Below, piece by piece: positions 26,764 through 36,600 of a stretch of 41,850 nt of DNA; position 1 is the first letter of the stretch; the number at the start of each line of letters is the position of its first letter. Both the position numbers and the translations under genes were made by a program. The notes under the pieces are model-generated. The model was not told the DNA's origin and searched no databases. It saw only the letters and a program-made list of their open reading frames with translations. Source of the DNA: Streptomyces xiaopingdaonensis (GTDB lineage: Bacteria > Actinomycetota > Actinomycetes > Streptomycetales > Streptomycetaceae). The stretch covers positions 1 to 41,850 of the forward strand of contig NZ_AJTQ01000238.1 of the NCBI RefSeq assembly GCF_000262345.1, written 5' to 3'.

Positions 26764-27959
26764 GCACCCGTTCCTACCCCCTCACGGGCTACGGCCCGAG
26801 GCCCCGGACGACGTGGGCGAAGCTCACCGCACGCGACTCCGCGCTCTGGCGCCTCGACTGGATCATGCTCCTCGCGGCGCTCGCCCTCTCCGTCGTCGGC
26901 ACGCTGCTCGTGTACTCCGCGACCCGCAGCCACAGCGACCTCAACCAGGGCGACCCGTACTATTTCGTCGTCCGCCAGGTCATCGGCATCCTCGTCGGGC
27001 TCGCGCTCATGGTCGGCATCGTCTGGCTCGGCCACCGCAAGCTGCGCGGCGCGGTGCCGATCCTCTACGGCATCACCGTCTTCCTCGCGGTGCTCGTCCT
27101 CACGCCGCTCGGCGCGACCATCAACGGCTCCCGCGCCTGGCTCAACCTCGGCGGGGGATTCACCGTCCAGCCGGCGGAGTTCATCAAGATCACCATGATC
27201 CTCGGCATGGCGATGCTCCTCGCCGCCAAGGTCGACGCCGGCGACCACGCCCACCCCGACCACCGCACGGTGCTCCACGCGCTCGGCGTCGCGGCGCTGC
27301 CGATCCTGGTGATCATGATGATGCCGGACCTCGGCTCGGCGATGGTCCTCGTGGTGATCGTGCTCGGGGTGCTCCTCGCCTCGGGAGCCTCGAACCGGTG
27401 GATCATCGGGCTCGGCCTCGTCGGCGTCGTGGGCTCCGTGCTCGTCTGGGCGCTCGGACTCCTCGACGAGTACCAGATCAACCGCTTCGCCGCCTTCGCC
27501 AACCCCGCGCTCGACCCGTCCGGCGTCGGCTACAACACCAACCAGGCCCGGATCGCCATCGGCTCCGGGGGGCTCACGGGCAAGGGGCTCTTCGAAGGCT
27601 CGCAGACGACCGGGCAGTTCGTCCCCGAGCAGCAGACCGACTTCGTCTTCACCGTCGCGGGGGAGGAGTTGGGGTTCGTCGGCGCCGGGCTCATCATCGT
27701 GCTCCTCGGCATCGTCATCTGGCGCGCCTGCCGCATCGCGCACGAGTCGACGGAGCTGTACGGCACCGTCGTCGCCGCCGGGATCGTCGCCTGGTTCGCG
27801 TTCCAGTCCTTCGAGAACATCGGGATGACCCTCGGCATCATGCCGGTCGCCGGACTGCCGCTGCCGTTCGTCTCCTACGGCGGCACCGCGATGTTCGCCG
27901 TCTGGATCGGGATCGGTCTCCTCCAGTCGATCCGGACGCAGAGACCGGTCGCCGCCTGA
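26760..27959 (+). CDS. rodA: SEDS glycosyltransferase RodA
   Basis: Lipid II polymerase of the SEDS family (named sfr in S. coelicolor), 399 residues. Its ATG at 26760 overlaps the PBP2 stop by ATGA. About ten membrane helices are visible. The first is LDWIMLLAALALSVVGTLLVYSAT. Family motifs include NGSRAWLNLGGGFTVQPAEFIKI, PDLGSAMVLVVI, GLLDEYQINRFAAFANPALDP, QTDFVFTVAGEELGFVGAGL and VAGLPLPFVSYGGTAMFAVWIGIG. All are intact and the length is typical. It ends the mre cluster; a 64-base gap with a clear promoter follows. Confidence 0.97.
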
Positions 27960-27988
27960 ACCGTCGGCCGCGGTTCCCGCGCGACCCA

Positions 27989-28017
27989 TTGCGGGCGCCG
28001 GGGACCGCGGTTACTTT
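27989..28017 (+). promoter_or_regulatory. Promoter of the CYTH-CHAD gene
   Basis: TTGCGG (27989-27994), a 17-bp spacer and TACTTT (28012-28017) make a well-spaced vegetative promoter. The ATG at 28024 begins six bases after the -10, so the mRNA is expected to be leaderless; no ribosome site is present. Confidence 0.65.
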
Positions 28018-28023
28018 CCGGAT

Positions 28024-29571
28024 ATGCCGGATGTCATACGGGAGATCGAGCGGAAGTACGACGCAGCGGCCGACACCGGCCTCCCCGACCTGCACGCGCT
28101 CCCCGGCGTGCACACCGCCGCGCCCACCGGGCCCCGCACGCTCAGCGCCGTCTACTGGGACACGGCCGACCTGCGCCTCGCCGCCGAAGGCATCACCCTG
28201 CGCCGCCGCACCGGCGGCAGCGACGAGGGCTGGCACCTCAAACTCCCCGTCGCCACACCGCAGTCGACGCCCGGCACCACCGTGCGCGACGAGCACCACC
28301 ACCCGCTGGGCGAAGAACCGGCGGCGCCGCCCGAGCCCCTCGCCGCCCTCGTCCGCTCCCGTACCCGCCATCGCCCGCTGCTCCCGCGACTCCGCCTGGT
28401 CCAGGAGCGGACCGCCGTCGCCCTCTTCGACGTCGACGGACGCCCCCTCGCCGAGGTCGGCCTCGACCGCGTCCACGCCGCGCGGCTGCCGGACGACGGC
28501 ACGGGCACCCCGGCCGACTGGACCGAACTCGAAGCGGAACTCGGCGAGTTCGGAGACCTTGCGCTCCTCGACGCCGTCGACGACGCCCTCCGCGCGGCCG
28601 GCGCCCACCGCTCCGCGGCCCGCTCGAAGCTCCACCGCGCCCTCGCGGAGACCGGAACCCCCGCACCCGAGCCCGCGGACCCGCCCCGGCCCCGCACCGC
28701 AGGCGACGTCGCCCTCCGCTACGTCCGCCGCCAGGTCGAGGCGCTCGTCCGCCTCGACCCCCAGGTCCGCTGCGACGTCCACGACTCGGTCCACCGCATG
28801 CGCGTCGCCACCCGCCGGCTCCGTAGCTGCTTCCGCACCTGCGACCGCCTCCTCGACCGCGCCGCCACAGACCCGCTGCGCGACGAACTCAAGTGGCTCG
28901 CCGCCGAGTTGGGGGTCGACCGGGACCGCGAGGTGCTCACCGCCAGACTCGCGGACGGACTCTCGGCGCTCCCGCCCCAGCAGCTCCTCGGCCCCGTCGC
29001 CGAGCGCCTCGACACCTTCTCGGCGCACCGCCGCACCGGCTCCCGCGCCCGTCTCGGCGACGTCCTCGACAGCGACCGCTACCTCGGCCTGCTGGAGAGC
29101 CTGGCGGCCCTGCTCGACCAACCCCCGTTCCTGGAGCGGGCCGTGCGCGCCCCCGAAAGGCCGTTCCGCAGAGCGCTCGCCCGCGACTTCGACCGCGTCG
29201 CGGCACACGTCGGCGAGGCGCTCGCCGCCGACGAGGGCGACGAGCGGGACCGTGCGCTCCACGACGCACGCAAGGCGGCGAAGCGCCTCCGGTACGCGGC
29301 GGAGGCTGCCCGCCCCGTGCTCGGCGCCCCGGCGAAGGAGTACGCCGCCCTCGTCGCGGAGCTCCAGCAGCTGCTCGGGGACCACCAGGACAGCGTCCTC
29401 GCCCGCGAAGCCCTGCTCGAACTCGCCGCCGAGGCAGCCGCGTCGGGCGAGCCGTCGTTCACGTACGGCGTGCTCCACGAACGCGAGCGGGAGCTCGCCC
29501 GCGGGTACGAGGCGCGGGTGCCGGAGGCGTGGCGGGCCGTCGCGCCGGACGGGCGCTGCCCGCTCGTCTGA
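28024..29571 (+). CDS. CYTH and CHAD domain-containing protein
   Basis: A 515-residue two-domain protein. The N-terminal CYTH (triphosphate tunnel) domain opens with the metal/triphosphate signature Glu7-Ile-Glu9-Arg-Lys11 (EIERKY) and contains YWDTADLRLAAEGITLRRRTG and WHLKLPV. The C-terminal CHAD domain (about 232-500) is an alpha-helical bundle with HDSVHRMRVATRRLRSCFRT and the second copy HDARKAAKRLRYAAE, whose His and Arg/Lys residues bind polyphosphate. CYTH-CHAD fusions are linked to inorganic polyphosphate metabolism or localisation; the exact reaction is unproven. It is a single gene between rodA and the radical SAM gene, with its own promoter and a terminator at 29594-29624. Confidence 0.92.
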   Translation: MPDVIREIERKYDAAADTGLPDLHALPGVHTAAPTGPRTLSAVYWDTADLRLAAEGITLRRRTGGSDEGWHLKLPVATPQSTPGTTVRDEHHHPLGEEPAAPPEPLAALVRSRTRHRPLLPRLRLVQERTAVALFDVDGRPLAEVGLDRVHAARLPDDGTGTPADWTELEAELGEFGDLALLDAVDDALRAAGAHRSAARSKLHRALAETGTPAPEPADPPRPRTAGDVALRYVRRQVEALVRLDPQVRCDVHDSVHRMRVATRRLRSCFRTCDRLLDRAATDPLRDELKWLAAELGVDRDREVLTARLADGLSALPPQQLLGPVAERLDTFSAHRRTGSRARLGDVLDSDRYLGLLESLAALLDQPPFLERAVRAPERPFRRALARDFDRVAAHVGEALAADEGDERDRALHDARKAAKRLRYAAEAARPVLGAPAKEYAALVAELQQLLGDHQDSVLAREALLELAAEAAASGEPSFTYGVLHERERELARGYEARVPEAWRAVAPDGRCPLV

Positions 29572-29593
29572 GGCGTCCGCAGGACCGGGACGT

Positions 29594-29624
29594 ACGGCCC
29601 TTCCGCCCGGCGGCGGAAGGCCGT
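29594..29624 (+). terminator. Terminator after the CYTH-CHAD gene
   Basis: ACGGCCCTTCCGCC (29594-29607) pairs with GGCGGAAGGCCGT (29612-29624) with one bulged C over a 4-nt loop. It is 23 bases past the stop. Confidence 0.8.
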
Positions 29625-29682
29625 TGGCACCCGCGTTAGTCTTGAGGGCTGACCCTGCCCACTCGCTCGAAAGAACGCCTAG

Positions 29683-31611
29683 ATGACTGTCGAGTCGGTC
29701 TTCCCGCAGCTCGAGGCCCTCCTGCCGCACGTACAGAAGCCGATCCAGTACGTCGGCGGCGAGCTCAACTCCACGGTCAAGCCGTGGGACGAGACCGAGG
29801 TCCGCTGGGCGCTGATGTATCCGGACGCCTACGAGGTCGGGCTCCCCAACCAGGGCGTCATGATCCTCTACGAGGTGCTCAACGAGCGCGAGGGCGTCCT
29901 CGCCGAGCGCACCTACAGCGTCTGGCCGGACCTGGAGAAGCTGATGCGGGAGCACTCCGTCCCGCAGTTCACGGTCGACGCGCACCGCCCCGTCGGCGCC
30001 TTCGACGTCCTCGGCGTCTCCTTCTCCACCGAGTTGGGGTACACCAACCTCCTCACCGCGCTCGAACTCTCCGGCATCCCGCTGGAGTCCAAGGACCGCA
30101 CCGAGGACCACCCGATCGTGATGGCCGGCGGTCACGCCGCCTTCAACCCCGAGCCGATCGCCGACTACCTCGACGTGGCGGTCATCGGCGACGGCGAGCA
30201 GGCGGTCCTGGAGGTCAGCGAGATCATCCGCGCGTGGAAGCGCGAGGGCCGCCCCGGCGGCAGGGACGAGCTGCTGCTCCGCCTCGCCAAGACCGGCGGC
30301 GTCTACGTGCCCCGCTTCTACGACGTCGAGTACCTGCCGGACGGCCGGATCTCCCGCACCGTCCCCAACCGCTCCGGCGTTCCCTGGCGCGTCTCCAAGC
30401 ACACCGTCATGGACCTCGACGAGTGGCCCTACCCGAAGCAGCCGCTCGTCCCGCTCGCCGAGACGGTCCACGAGCGGATGTCGGTGGAGATCTTCCGCGG
30501 CTGCACCCGCGGTTGCCGCTTCTGCCAGGCCGGCATGATCACCCGTCCGGTGCGGGAGCGGTCGATCACCGGCATCGGCGACATGGTCGACAAGGGGCTG
30601 AAGAACACCGGCTTCGAGGAGGTCGGGCTCCTCTCCCTCTCCTCCGCCGACCACAGCGAGATCGGCGACGTCGCCAAGGGCCTCGCCGACCGCTACGAGG
30701 AGGACAAGGTCGGCCTCTCCCTCCCCTCCACCCGCGTCGACGCGTTCAACATCGACCTCGCCAACGAGCTGACCCGGAACGGCAGGCGCTCGGGGCTCAC
30801 CTTCGCGCCCGAGGGCGGGAGCGAGCGCATCCGCAAGGTGATCAACAAGATGGTCTCGGAGGAGGACCTGACCCGCACCGTCGCCACCGCCTACGGCAAC
30901 GGCTGGCGCCAGGTGAAGCTCTACTTCATGTGCGGCCTGCCCACCGAGACCGATGAGGACGTGCTCCAGATCGGCGACATGGCCGTCAACGTCATCGCCA
31001 AGGGACGCGAGGTCGCCGGCTCCAACGACATCCGCTGCACGGTCTCCATCGGCGGTTTCGTGCCGAAGCCGCACACACCCTTCCAGTGGGCGCCCCAACT
31101 CAGCGCCGAGGCGACGGACGCGCGGCTCGGCAAGCTCCGCGACAAGATCCGCGGCGACAAGAAGTACGGCCGCTCGATCGGCTTCCGCTACCACGACGGC
31201 AAGCCCGGCATCGTCGAGGGCCTCCTCTCCCGCGGCGACCGCCGCGTCGGCGCCGTGATCCGCGAGGTCTACGAGCGCGGCGGCCGCTTCGACGGCTGGC
31301 GCGAGTACTTCTCCTACGACCTGTGGATGGAGTCGGCCGCCAAGGCGCTCCCCGCGTACGGCGTCGACGTCGACTGGTACACCACCCGCGAGCGCACCTA
31401 CGAGGAGGTCCTCCCCTGGGACCACCTCGACTCCGGCCTCGACAAGGACTGGCTCTGGGAGGACTGGCAGGACGCCCTCGACGAGACGGAGGTCGAGGAC
31501 TGCCGCTGGACACCCTGCTACGACTGCGGCGTGTGCCCGCAGATGGACACCGAGATCCAGATCGGCCCGACGGGGCAGAAGCTGCTGCCGCTCTCCGTCG
31601 TCAACAAGTAG
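29683..31611 (+). CDS. TIGR03960-type B12-binding radical SAM protein
   Basis: A 642-residue radical SAM enzyme, ATG at 29683. The N-terminal ~200 residues resemble a cobalamin-binding Rossmann domain (MYPDAYEVGLPNQGVMILYEVLNER, DVLGVSFSTELGYTNLL, IVMAGGHAAFNPEPIADYLDVAVIGDGE). The [4Fe-4S] motif is Cys274-x3-Cys278-x2-Cys281 in RGCTRGCRFCQAGM. The TIM-barrel strands carry SLSSADHSEIGD, LSLPSTRVDAFN and TFAPEGGSERIRKVINK. The C-terminal part holds TPCYDCGVCPQMDTEIQ, an extra Cys cluster that could bind iron-sulfur or zinc. The family normally pairs with a TIGR03936/DUF2344 protein, found here at 32599-33426, about 1 kb downstream instead of adjacent. The substrate is unknown. TAGTCT (29637-29642) may be its -10. 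Confidence 0.93.
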   Translation: MTVESVFPQLEALLPHVQKPIQYVGGELNSTVKPWDETEVRWALMYPDAYEVGLPNQGVMILYEVLNEREGVLAERTYSVWPDLEKLMREHSVPQFTVDAHRPVGAFDVLGVSFSTELGYTNLLTALELSGIPLESKDRTEDHPIVMAGGHAAFNPEPIADYLDVAVIGDGEQAVLEVSEIIRAWKREGRPGGRDELLLRLAKTGGVYVPRFYDVEYLPDGRISRTVPNRSGVPWRVSKHTVMDLDEWPYPKQPLVPLAETVHERMSVEIFRGCTRGCRFCQAGMITRPVRERSITGIGDMVDKGLKNTGFEEVGLLSLSSADHSEIGDVAKGLADRYEEDKVGLSLPSTRVDAFNIDLANELTRNGRRSGLTFAPEGGSERIRKVINKMVSEEDLTRTVATAYGNGWRQVKLYFMCGLPTETDEDVLQIGDMAVNVIAKGREVAGSNDIRCTVSIGGFVPKPHTPFQWAPQLSAEATDARLGKLRDKIRGDKKYGRSIGFRYHDGKPGIVEGLLSRGDRRVGAVIREVYERGGRFDGWREYFSYDLWMESAAKALPAYGVDVDWYTTRERTYEEVLPWDHLDSGLDKDWLWEDWQDALDETEVEDCRWTPCYDCGVCPQMDTEIQIGPTGQKLLPLSVVNK

Positions 31612-32057
31612 CCGGTGTGCGGGGCCGCTCGTCGCGCGGCGGGTTGCGTGAGTGGGGCTGACGGGTCTGCGAGTCGGTCCGCGGTCGGCGGGTGCCTCGG
31701 ACACGTCCCGGCCGAGCGCGTTTCCGCCCACCGGCCGGAGTGGTCGGATCCTCTTCGCACCGGCGGGCGGTGCTCTTCGCGGCGCCCGAGGTTTGGCGCA
31801 GGAAGACCAGCGGCTCGTTCGGCCTTCCTCGCGCCGTGGCGCCTCGGCCGTCCCTGGGCCTCCGTGTCGGCATGCACCTGGCGTGCGGACGTCTTCGGCG
31901 GGTGGCTCGTACGACGGCTCGTCGACCGGCTCGGCACGGCGCGCCGGTCACCACCCCGACGGGCGTCCGCGCCGCCCCTGAAGTCCCGCCGCCCGTCCGT
32001 GCGTTGCCGGCTGCCGATTCCGCGGCCCGGCCCGCCGTCGGCTGCCACGCTGGGCGC
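31612..32057. other. Intergenic region without a supported gene
   Basis: No frame on either strand combines a ribosome site with GC-rich third positions. Open frames here are antisense or low-complexity. It separates the radical SAM gene from the GNAT remnant. No clear terminator hairpin follows the radical SAM stop, so read-through towards the downstream partner gene is possible. Confidence 0.4.
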
Positions 32058-32360
32058 ATGCCGGAGCTGATCCCGCCGGTGATGCGGGTGCACCGTTCCT
32101 TCCTCGCCGCGATGGCCGAGCTCCGCACCGAAGGGCGCGGCACCGCGGAGGCCGCCTCGATGACCGGGCGCGATCCGTACGGCTACGGCGGCCGTTGGTC
32201 GGACCCCGAGAAGCGGCGCCTGATCGAGAAGAGCGGCGCCGTCTGCGAGGACCGCAGGGGCAGCAAGCTGCGGTACTGGCTGACGACCACCGACGAACCG
32301 ACGGCCCCTGCCGTCCGACCGCACACCGGCCCCGCGCCCGCGCCCCCGCGTCTGCCCTGA
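32058..32360 (+). pseudogene. Internally deleted GNAT acetyltransferase
   Basis: The frame from the ATG at 32058 encodes 100 residues. Residues 1-52 (MPELIPPVMRVHRSFLAAM to GGRWSDPE) look like the normal start of a ~175-residue GNAT family seen in Streptomyces. Without any frame break this joins KRRLIEKSGAVCEDRRGSKLRYWL, which looks like the last strand and helix of the same family. The middle ~110 residues, including the acetyl-CoA-binding R/Q-x-x-G-x-G/A loop, are missing. It should be inactive as an acetyltransferase. The intact open frame suggests a recent in-frame deletion, or a retained non-catalytic product. A terminator follows at 32391-32411. No ribosome site is obvious. Confidence 0.7.
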
Positions 32361-32390
32361 CGTCGGCGTTCCGGCAGCCCCGGCGCGCGG

Positions 32391-32411
32391 CCCGACGGGC
32401 CCGCCGTCGGG
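32391..32411 (+). terminator. Hairpin after the GNAT remnant
   Basis: CCCGACGG (32391-32398) pairs with CCGTCGGG (32404-32411) over GCCCG. The leader of the next gene follows, with TACCCT (32467-32472) as a possible -10. A GC-rich stem built from CCGTCGCGCG and CGCGCCGACGG lies around 32495-32520. Confidence 0.55.
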
Positions 32412-32598
32412 ACCCGTGGTGCCCGCTCGGGGGGGCAGCGCCGGTGAGTGCCCCGGGCATGCGACGTACCCTGGGTCGCAGGATCGCTCGTCGGACCGTC
32501 GCGCGCCGCGCGCCGACGGCGACGCAGATCCGCCTTCGTGACAACAGACATACAGGCGGCCGCCGACCGCGTGCCGCCGGGCAGCGAGGAGAGAACCA

Positions 32599-33426
32599 CT
32601 GGGCAAGCGACAGCCCGAAGGCCCGCCGCCGGCACCCGCGGTGCAGCGCATCCGACTGCGCTACACCAAGCGCGGCCGCCTCCGATTCACCAGCCACCGC
32701 GATTTCCAGCGCGCCTTCGAGCGCGCCCTCCGCCGTGCCGAGGTGCCCATGGCCTACTCGGCCGGGTTCACGCCGCATCCGAAGGTGTCCTACGCCAACG
32801 CGGCACCGACCGGCACCGGCAGCGAGGCCGAGTACCTGGAGATCGCCCTTTCCGACCGACGCGACCCGGAGGCGCTCCGCACGGTGCTGGACGCCTCGAT
32901 GCCCGAAGGACTCGATCTCGTCGACGCCGTCGAGGCCCGCACCACGGAGTTCACCGAACGTCTCCAGGCGTCGGCGTGGCAGCTCGCACTCGACGGCGTC
33001 ACGCCCGCGGCTGCCGAACAGGCGGTGCGGGACTTCCTCGCCGCCGACTCCGTCGAGGTGCAGCGGCAGACCAAGAAGGGCCTCCGCACCTTCGACGCCA
33101 GGGCCGCCGTCACCTCCCTCGACGTGGGGCAGGCGTCCGAGCCTCCCGGCCTGGATGGGACGGCCGGCGCGCCCTGTGCGATACTGCGCCTGGTAGTACG
33201 GCATGTGACACCCGCCGTGCGACCCGACGACGTCCTGTCCGGTCTTCGCGCTGCGGCCGACCTGGCGCCGCCGGTCCCGGCAACGGTGACAAGGCTGGCG
33301 CAGGGGCTGCTCGATGAGGAGAGCGGCACGGTGACCGATCCGTTCGCGCCTGACCGCGACGCACCTTCCGGGGCCGAGGCTCTCGGGACACCCAGCGTCG
33401 CGTCGGCGCCCGGCGGCACCGCGTAG
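32599..33426 (+). CDS. TIGR03936/DUF2344 radical SAM-associated protein
   Basis: Partner protein of the TIGR03960 radical SAM enzyme; in some bacteria the two are fused. The core begins QRIRLRYTKRGRLRFTSHRDFQRAFERALRRAEVPMAYSAGFTPHPKVSYANA, the family signature. The conventional start would be the GTG at 32641, but it lacks a ribosome site. GAGGAGAG (32586-32592) is placed six bases before a CTG at 32599 in the same frame, giving LGKRQPEGPPPAPAV before QRIRLRY. I recall Streptomyces homologues starting with GKRQPEGPPPAP, so the CTG is favoured (275 residues). The C-terminal third is Ala/Pro/Asp-rich. It precedes rne, and the two are often neighbours. Confidence 0.88.
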   Translation: MGKRQPEGPPPAPAVQRIRLRYTKRGRLRFTSHRDFQRAFERALRRAEVPMAYSAGFTPHPKVSYANAAPTGTGSEAEYLEIALSDRRDPEALRTVLDASMPEGLDLVDAVEARTTEFTERLQASAWQLALDGVTPAAAEQAVRDFLAADSVEVQRQTKKGLRTFDARAAVTSLDVGQASEPPGLDGTAGAPCAILRLVVRHVTPAVRPDDVLSGLRAAADLAPPVPATVTRLAQGLLDEESGTVTDPFAPDRDAPSGAEALGTPSVASAPGGTA

Positions 33427-33664
33427 GAGCGCCGCCGACGCCAGCGCCGCCGCCGACGACGCCAGGGAAGCCACCCGGGTACGCAGGACGGCAGGCGAGC
33501 GCACTGACCACAAGACTTTCGCCGTAGCCGCCTCGCAGCGAAGCGGAACCGGCGAGCGACAACAGCTCCCGCGCGGCGCCCGCGCCGGGTCGCGGTCCGC
33601 CCCATCAGCGGACGGCCCCGGAGAGGACGAGGCGCGCAGGGAGCGTGACGGGAGAACCGCCCGC

Positions 33665-36600
33665 ATGCTCGAACCAACTGAATCCACCGCAGGAGACCCT
33701 CTCGAAGGAGGCTCTGCGCCCGAACCGGCCGCCGAGACCACACCGAGCGACACCCTGCCCCCGCGCCGCAGGCGCCGTGCCGCCTCCCGGCCCGCCGGTC
33801 CGCCCGGCTCCGACGCCGCCGCCACGGAGCCGGCCGCCGTCGTCGAGCCGAAGCCGACGGCCGAGGCATCGCCCGCGGAACCCTCGCCCGCCGAAGCACC
33901 GGCCGCCGAGCAGGCGCCGCAGCCGGAGGAGAAGCCCGCGCGCTCACGCCGCAGGGCGACGCGCAGGGCCTCGGCACCGGCCGGCGCACCGCAGACCAAC
34001 GAGGCAGAACCGTCGGCCGCCGCGCCGGAGCCCGACCAGCAGGGGCCCGCAGCCGCCGCGCAGGCCGAGCCCGCCGAGAAGCCCGCAGCGGCCGCGCAGG
34101 CCGAGCCCGACGCCGAGGCCGAGCAGGCCCCCGCGCGCCAGCGGCGCAGGGCGAGCCGGAAGGCTTCGGCACCGGCCGGCGCTCCCCGGGGCGAGCCTGA
34201 GCAGCAGCCCGAGCCGGCAGTGGACGACCAGCCGAAGAGCGCGCCGGCGAAGGCCAGGAAGCCGAAGCGCGAGCCGGCGAAGAGCGAGCAGCCGGAGACC
34301 GACCAGCCCGAGTCGGCCAAGAGCGACCAGGCCAAGAGCGACCAGTCGAAGAGCGACCAGTCGAAGCGCAAGCCGGCCAGGAGCAAGCAGGCGCAGTCCG
34401 AGCCGTCCGAGCCCGAGCAGCCGGCCGCCGAGGAGGAGCCCGCCCCGAAGCGCACCCGGCGGCGTACGGCGAAGAGCGCGGCGGAGCCGGCGGCCGAGGC
34501 TGCCGCGGAGCAGCCGGAGCAGCCGGAGGAGTCGGCGCGTACCGCGCGGAAGCCGAAGGCCGAGAAGCGTGCGAAGGCGTCCGCGGAGTCGGGCTCGGAG
34601 AAGAAGGAGGCCGAGGCGCCGAAGCGGGGCCGCGCGGGTACCCCGCCCGTCGCGATGTTCCAGGCGCCGGTCTTCACCGAGCCCGCGTTCCAGACGCCGC
34701 AGCGTGCGGCGGCTGCGGCTGCCGCGGCTGCCGAGCAGGGCGACGCGGAGGAAGAGGAACCGCAGGCCGGTACGCGGCGCCGTCGCCGGGTGGAGTCCCC
34801 CGGGGGTTCGGCGGACGCGGGGAACGCCGAGGTCGTGGCCGAGGAGGAGCCGGAGGAGACCGACGAGTCCGAGGATTCGGCGCAGGAGTCGTCGGAGCGT
34901 CCGGCGAGGCGTCGCCGCAGGGGCGGCCGTCGGCGTCGCAAGGGTGACGGCGGCGAGGGCGCGGCCGAGGACGAGTCGCCGCATGGCGAGGACGAGCAGG
35001 AGGCTCCCGAGGAAGCGGAGGCCGGTGAGTCCGACGAGGGCGACGAGCAGCCGCTCTCCAGCTCTTCGTCGAGCAGCTCCCGCCGGCGGCGCAGGCGCAG
35101 GCGCCGCACGGGCGAGCAGGAGCCCGCGGCCGAGCAGCAGCCGTCGACCGACGGCGACCCGGAGCGCACCGTCGTCAAGGTGCGTGAACCGCGGAAGAAG
35201 AACGGCAAGGAGGGTGAGCCGAGCGACGAGGTCCAGGCGATCAAGGGCTCGACCCGCCTGGAGGCGAAGAAGCAGCGCCGGCGTGAGGGCCGCGAGCAGG
35301 GCCGCAGGCGTGTGCCGATCATCACGGAGGCCGAGTTCCTCGCGCGTCGCGAGGCGGTGAAGCGGGAGATGATCGTCCGGCAGAGCGGGGAGCGGACGCA
35401 GATCGGCATCCTCGAGGACGACATCCTCGTCGAGCACTTCGTCAACAAGGAGCAGGCGACCTCCTACGTCGGCAACGTCTACCTGGGCAAGGTGCAGAAC
35501 GTCCTGCCGTCGATGGAGGCGGCCTTCGTCGACATCGGCAAGGGCCGCAACGCGGTGCTCTACGCGGGCGAGGTCAACTTCGAGGCGCTCGGCATGGGCG
35601 GCGGTCCGCGGCGGATCGAAGCGGCGCTCAAGTCGGGCCAGTCGGTGCTGGTGCAGGTCACCAAGGACCCGATCGGGCACAAGGGCGCGCGCCTCACCAG
35701 CCAGGTCTCGCTGCCGGGCCGCTACCTCGTCTACGTCCCCGAAGGGTCGATGACGGGCATCAGCCGGAAGCTCCCCGACACCGAGCGGTCGCGGTTGAAG
35801 CAGATCCTCAAGAAGGTCGTCCCCGAGGACGCGGGCGTGATCGTGCGCACGGCGGCCGAGGGCGCGAGCGAGGACGAGCTGCGCCGGGACGTCGAGCGGC
35901 TCCAGGGGCAGTGGGAGGAGATCAAGAAGAAGTCCGGGAAGGGCACCGCGCCGACGCTGCTCTACGGAGAGCCGGACATGACGGTCCGCGTCGTCCGCGA
36001 CATCTTCAACGAGGACTTCTCCAAGGTGATCGTCAGCGGCGAGGAGGCGTGGCAGACGGTCCACGGCTACGTCGAGCAGGTCGCGCCCGACCTCGTCGAC
36101 CGGCTCCAGAAGTGGACGTCGGACGTCGACGTCTTCGCCACGTACCGGGTCGACGAGCAGCTGACGAAGGCGCTCGACCGGAAGGTGTGGCTGCCCAGCG
36201 GCGGCTCCCTCGTGATCGACAGGACCGAGGCGATGATCGTCGTCGACGTCAACACGGGGAAGTTCACCGGCCAGGGCGGCAACCTGGAGGAGACGGTCAC
36301 CAGGAACAACCTGGAGGCGGCCGAGGAGATCGTGCGCCAGCTCAGGCTGCGCGACCTCGGCGGCATCATCGTCATCGACTTCATCGACATGGTGCTGGAG
36401 TCCAACCGGGACCTGGTCCTGCGGCGGCTCCTGGAGTGCCTGGGCAGGGACCGGACCAAGCACCAGGTCGCCGAGGTGACCTCGCTCGGGCTCGTGCAGA
36501 TGACGCGGAAGCGGGTCGGGCAGGGCCTGTTGGAGTCGTTCTCCGAGACCTGCCCGCAGTGCAACGGCCGTGGCGTCCTCGTCCACATGGAGCTCGGGCA

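Noticed and set aside
33504..33530. CTGACC and TAGCCG as an rne promoter
   Set aside because: The spacer is only 15 bp and both hexamers are imperfect.
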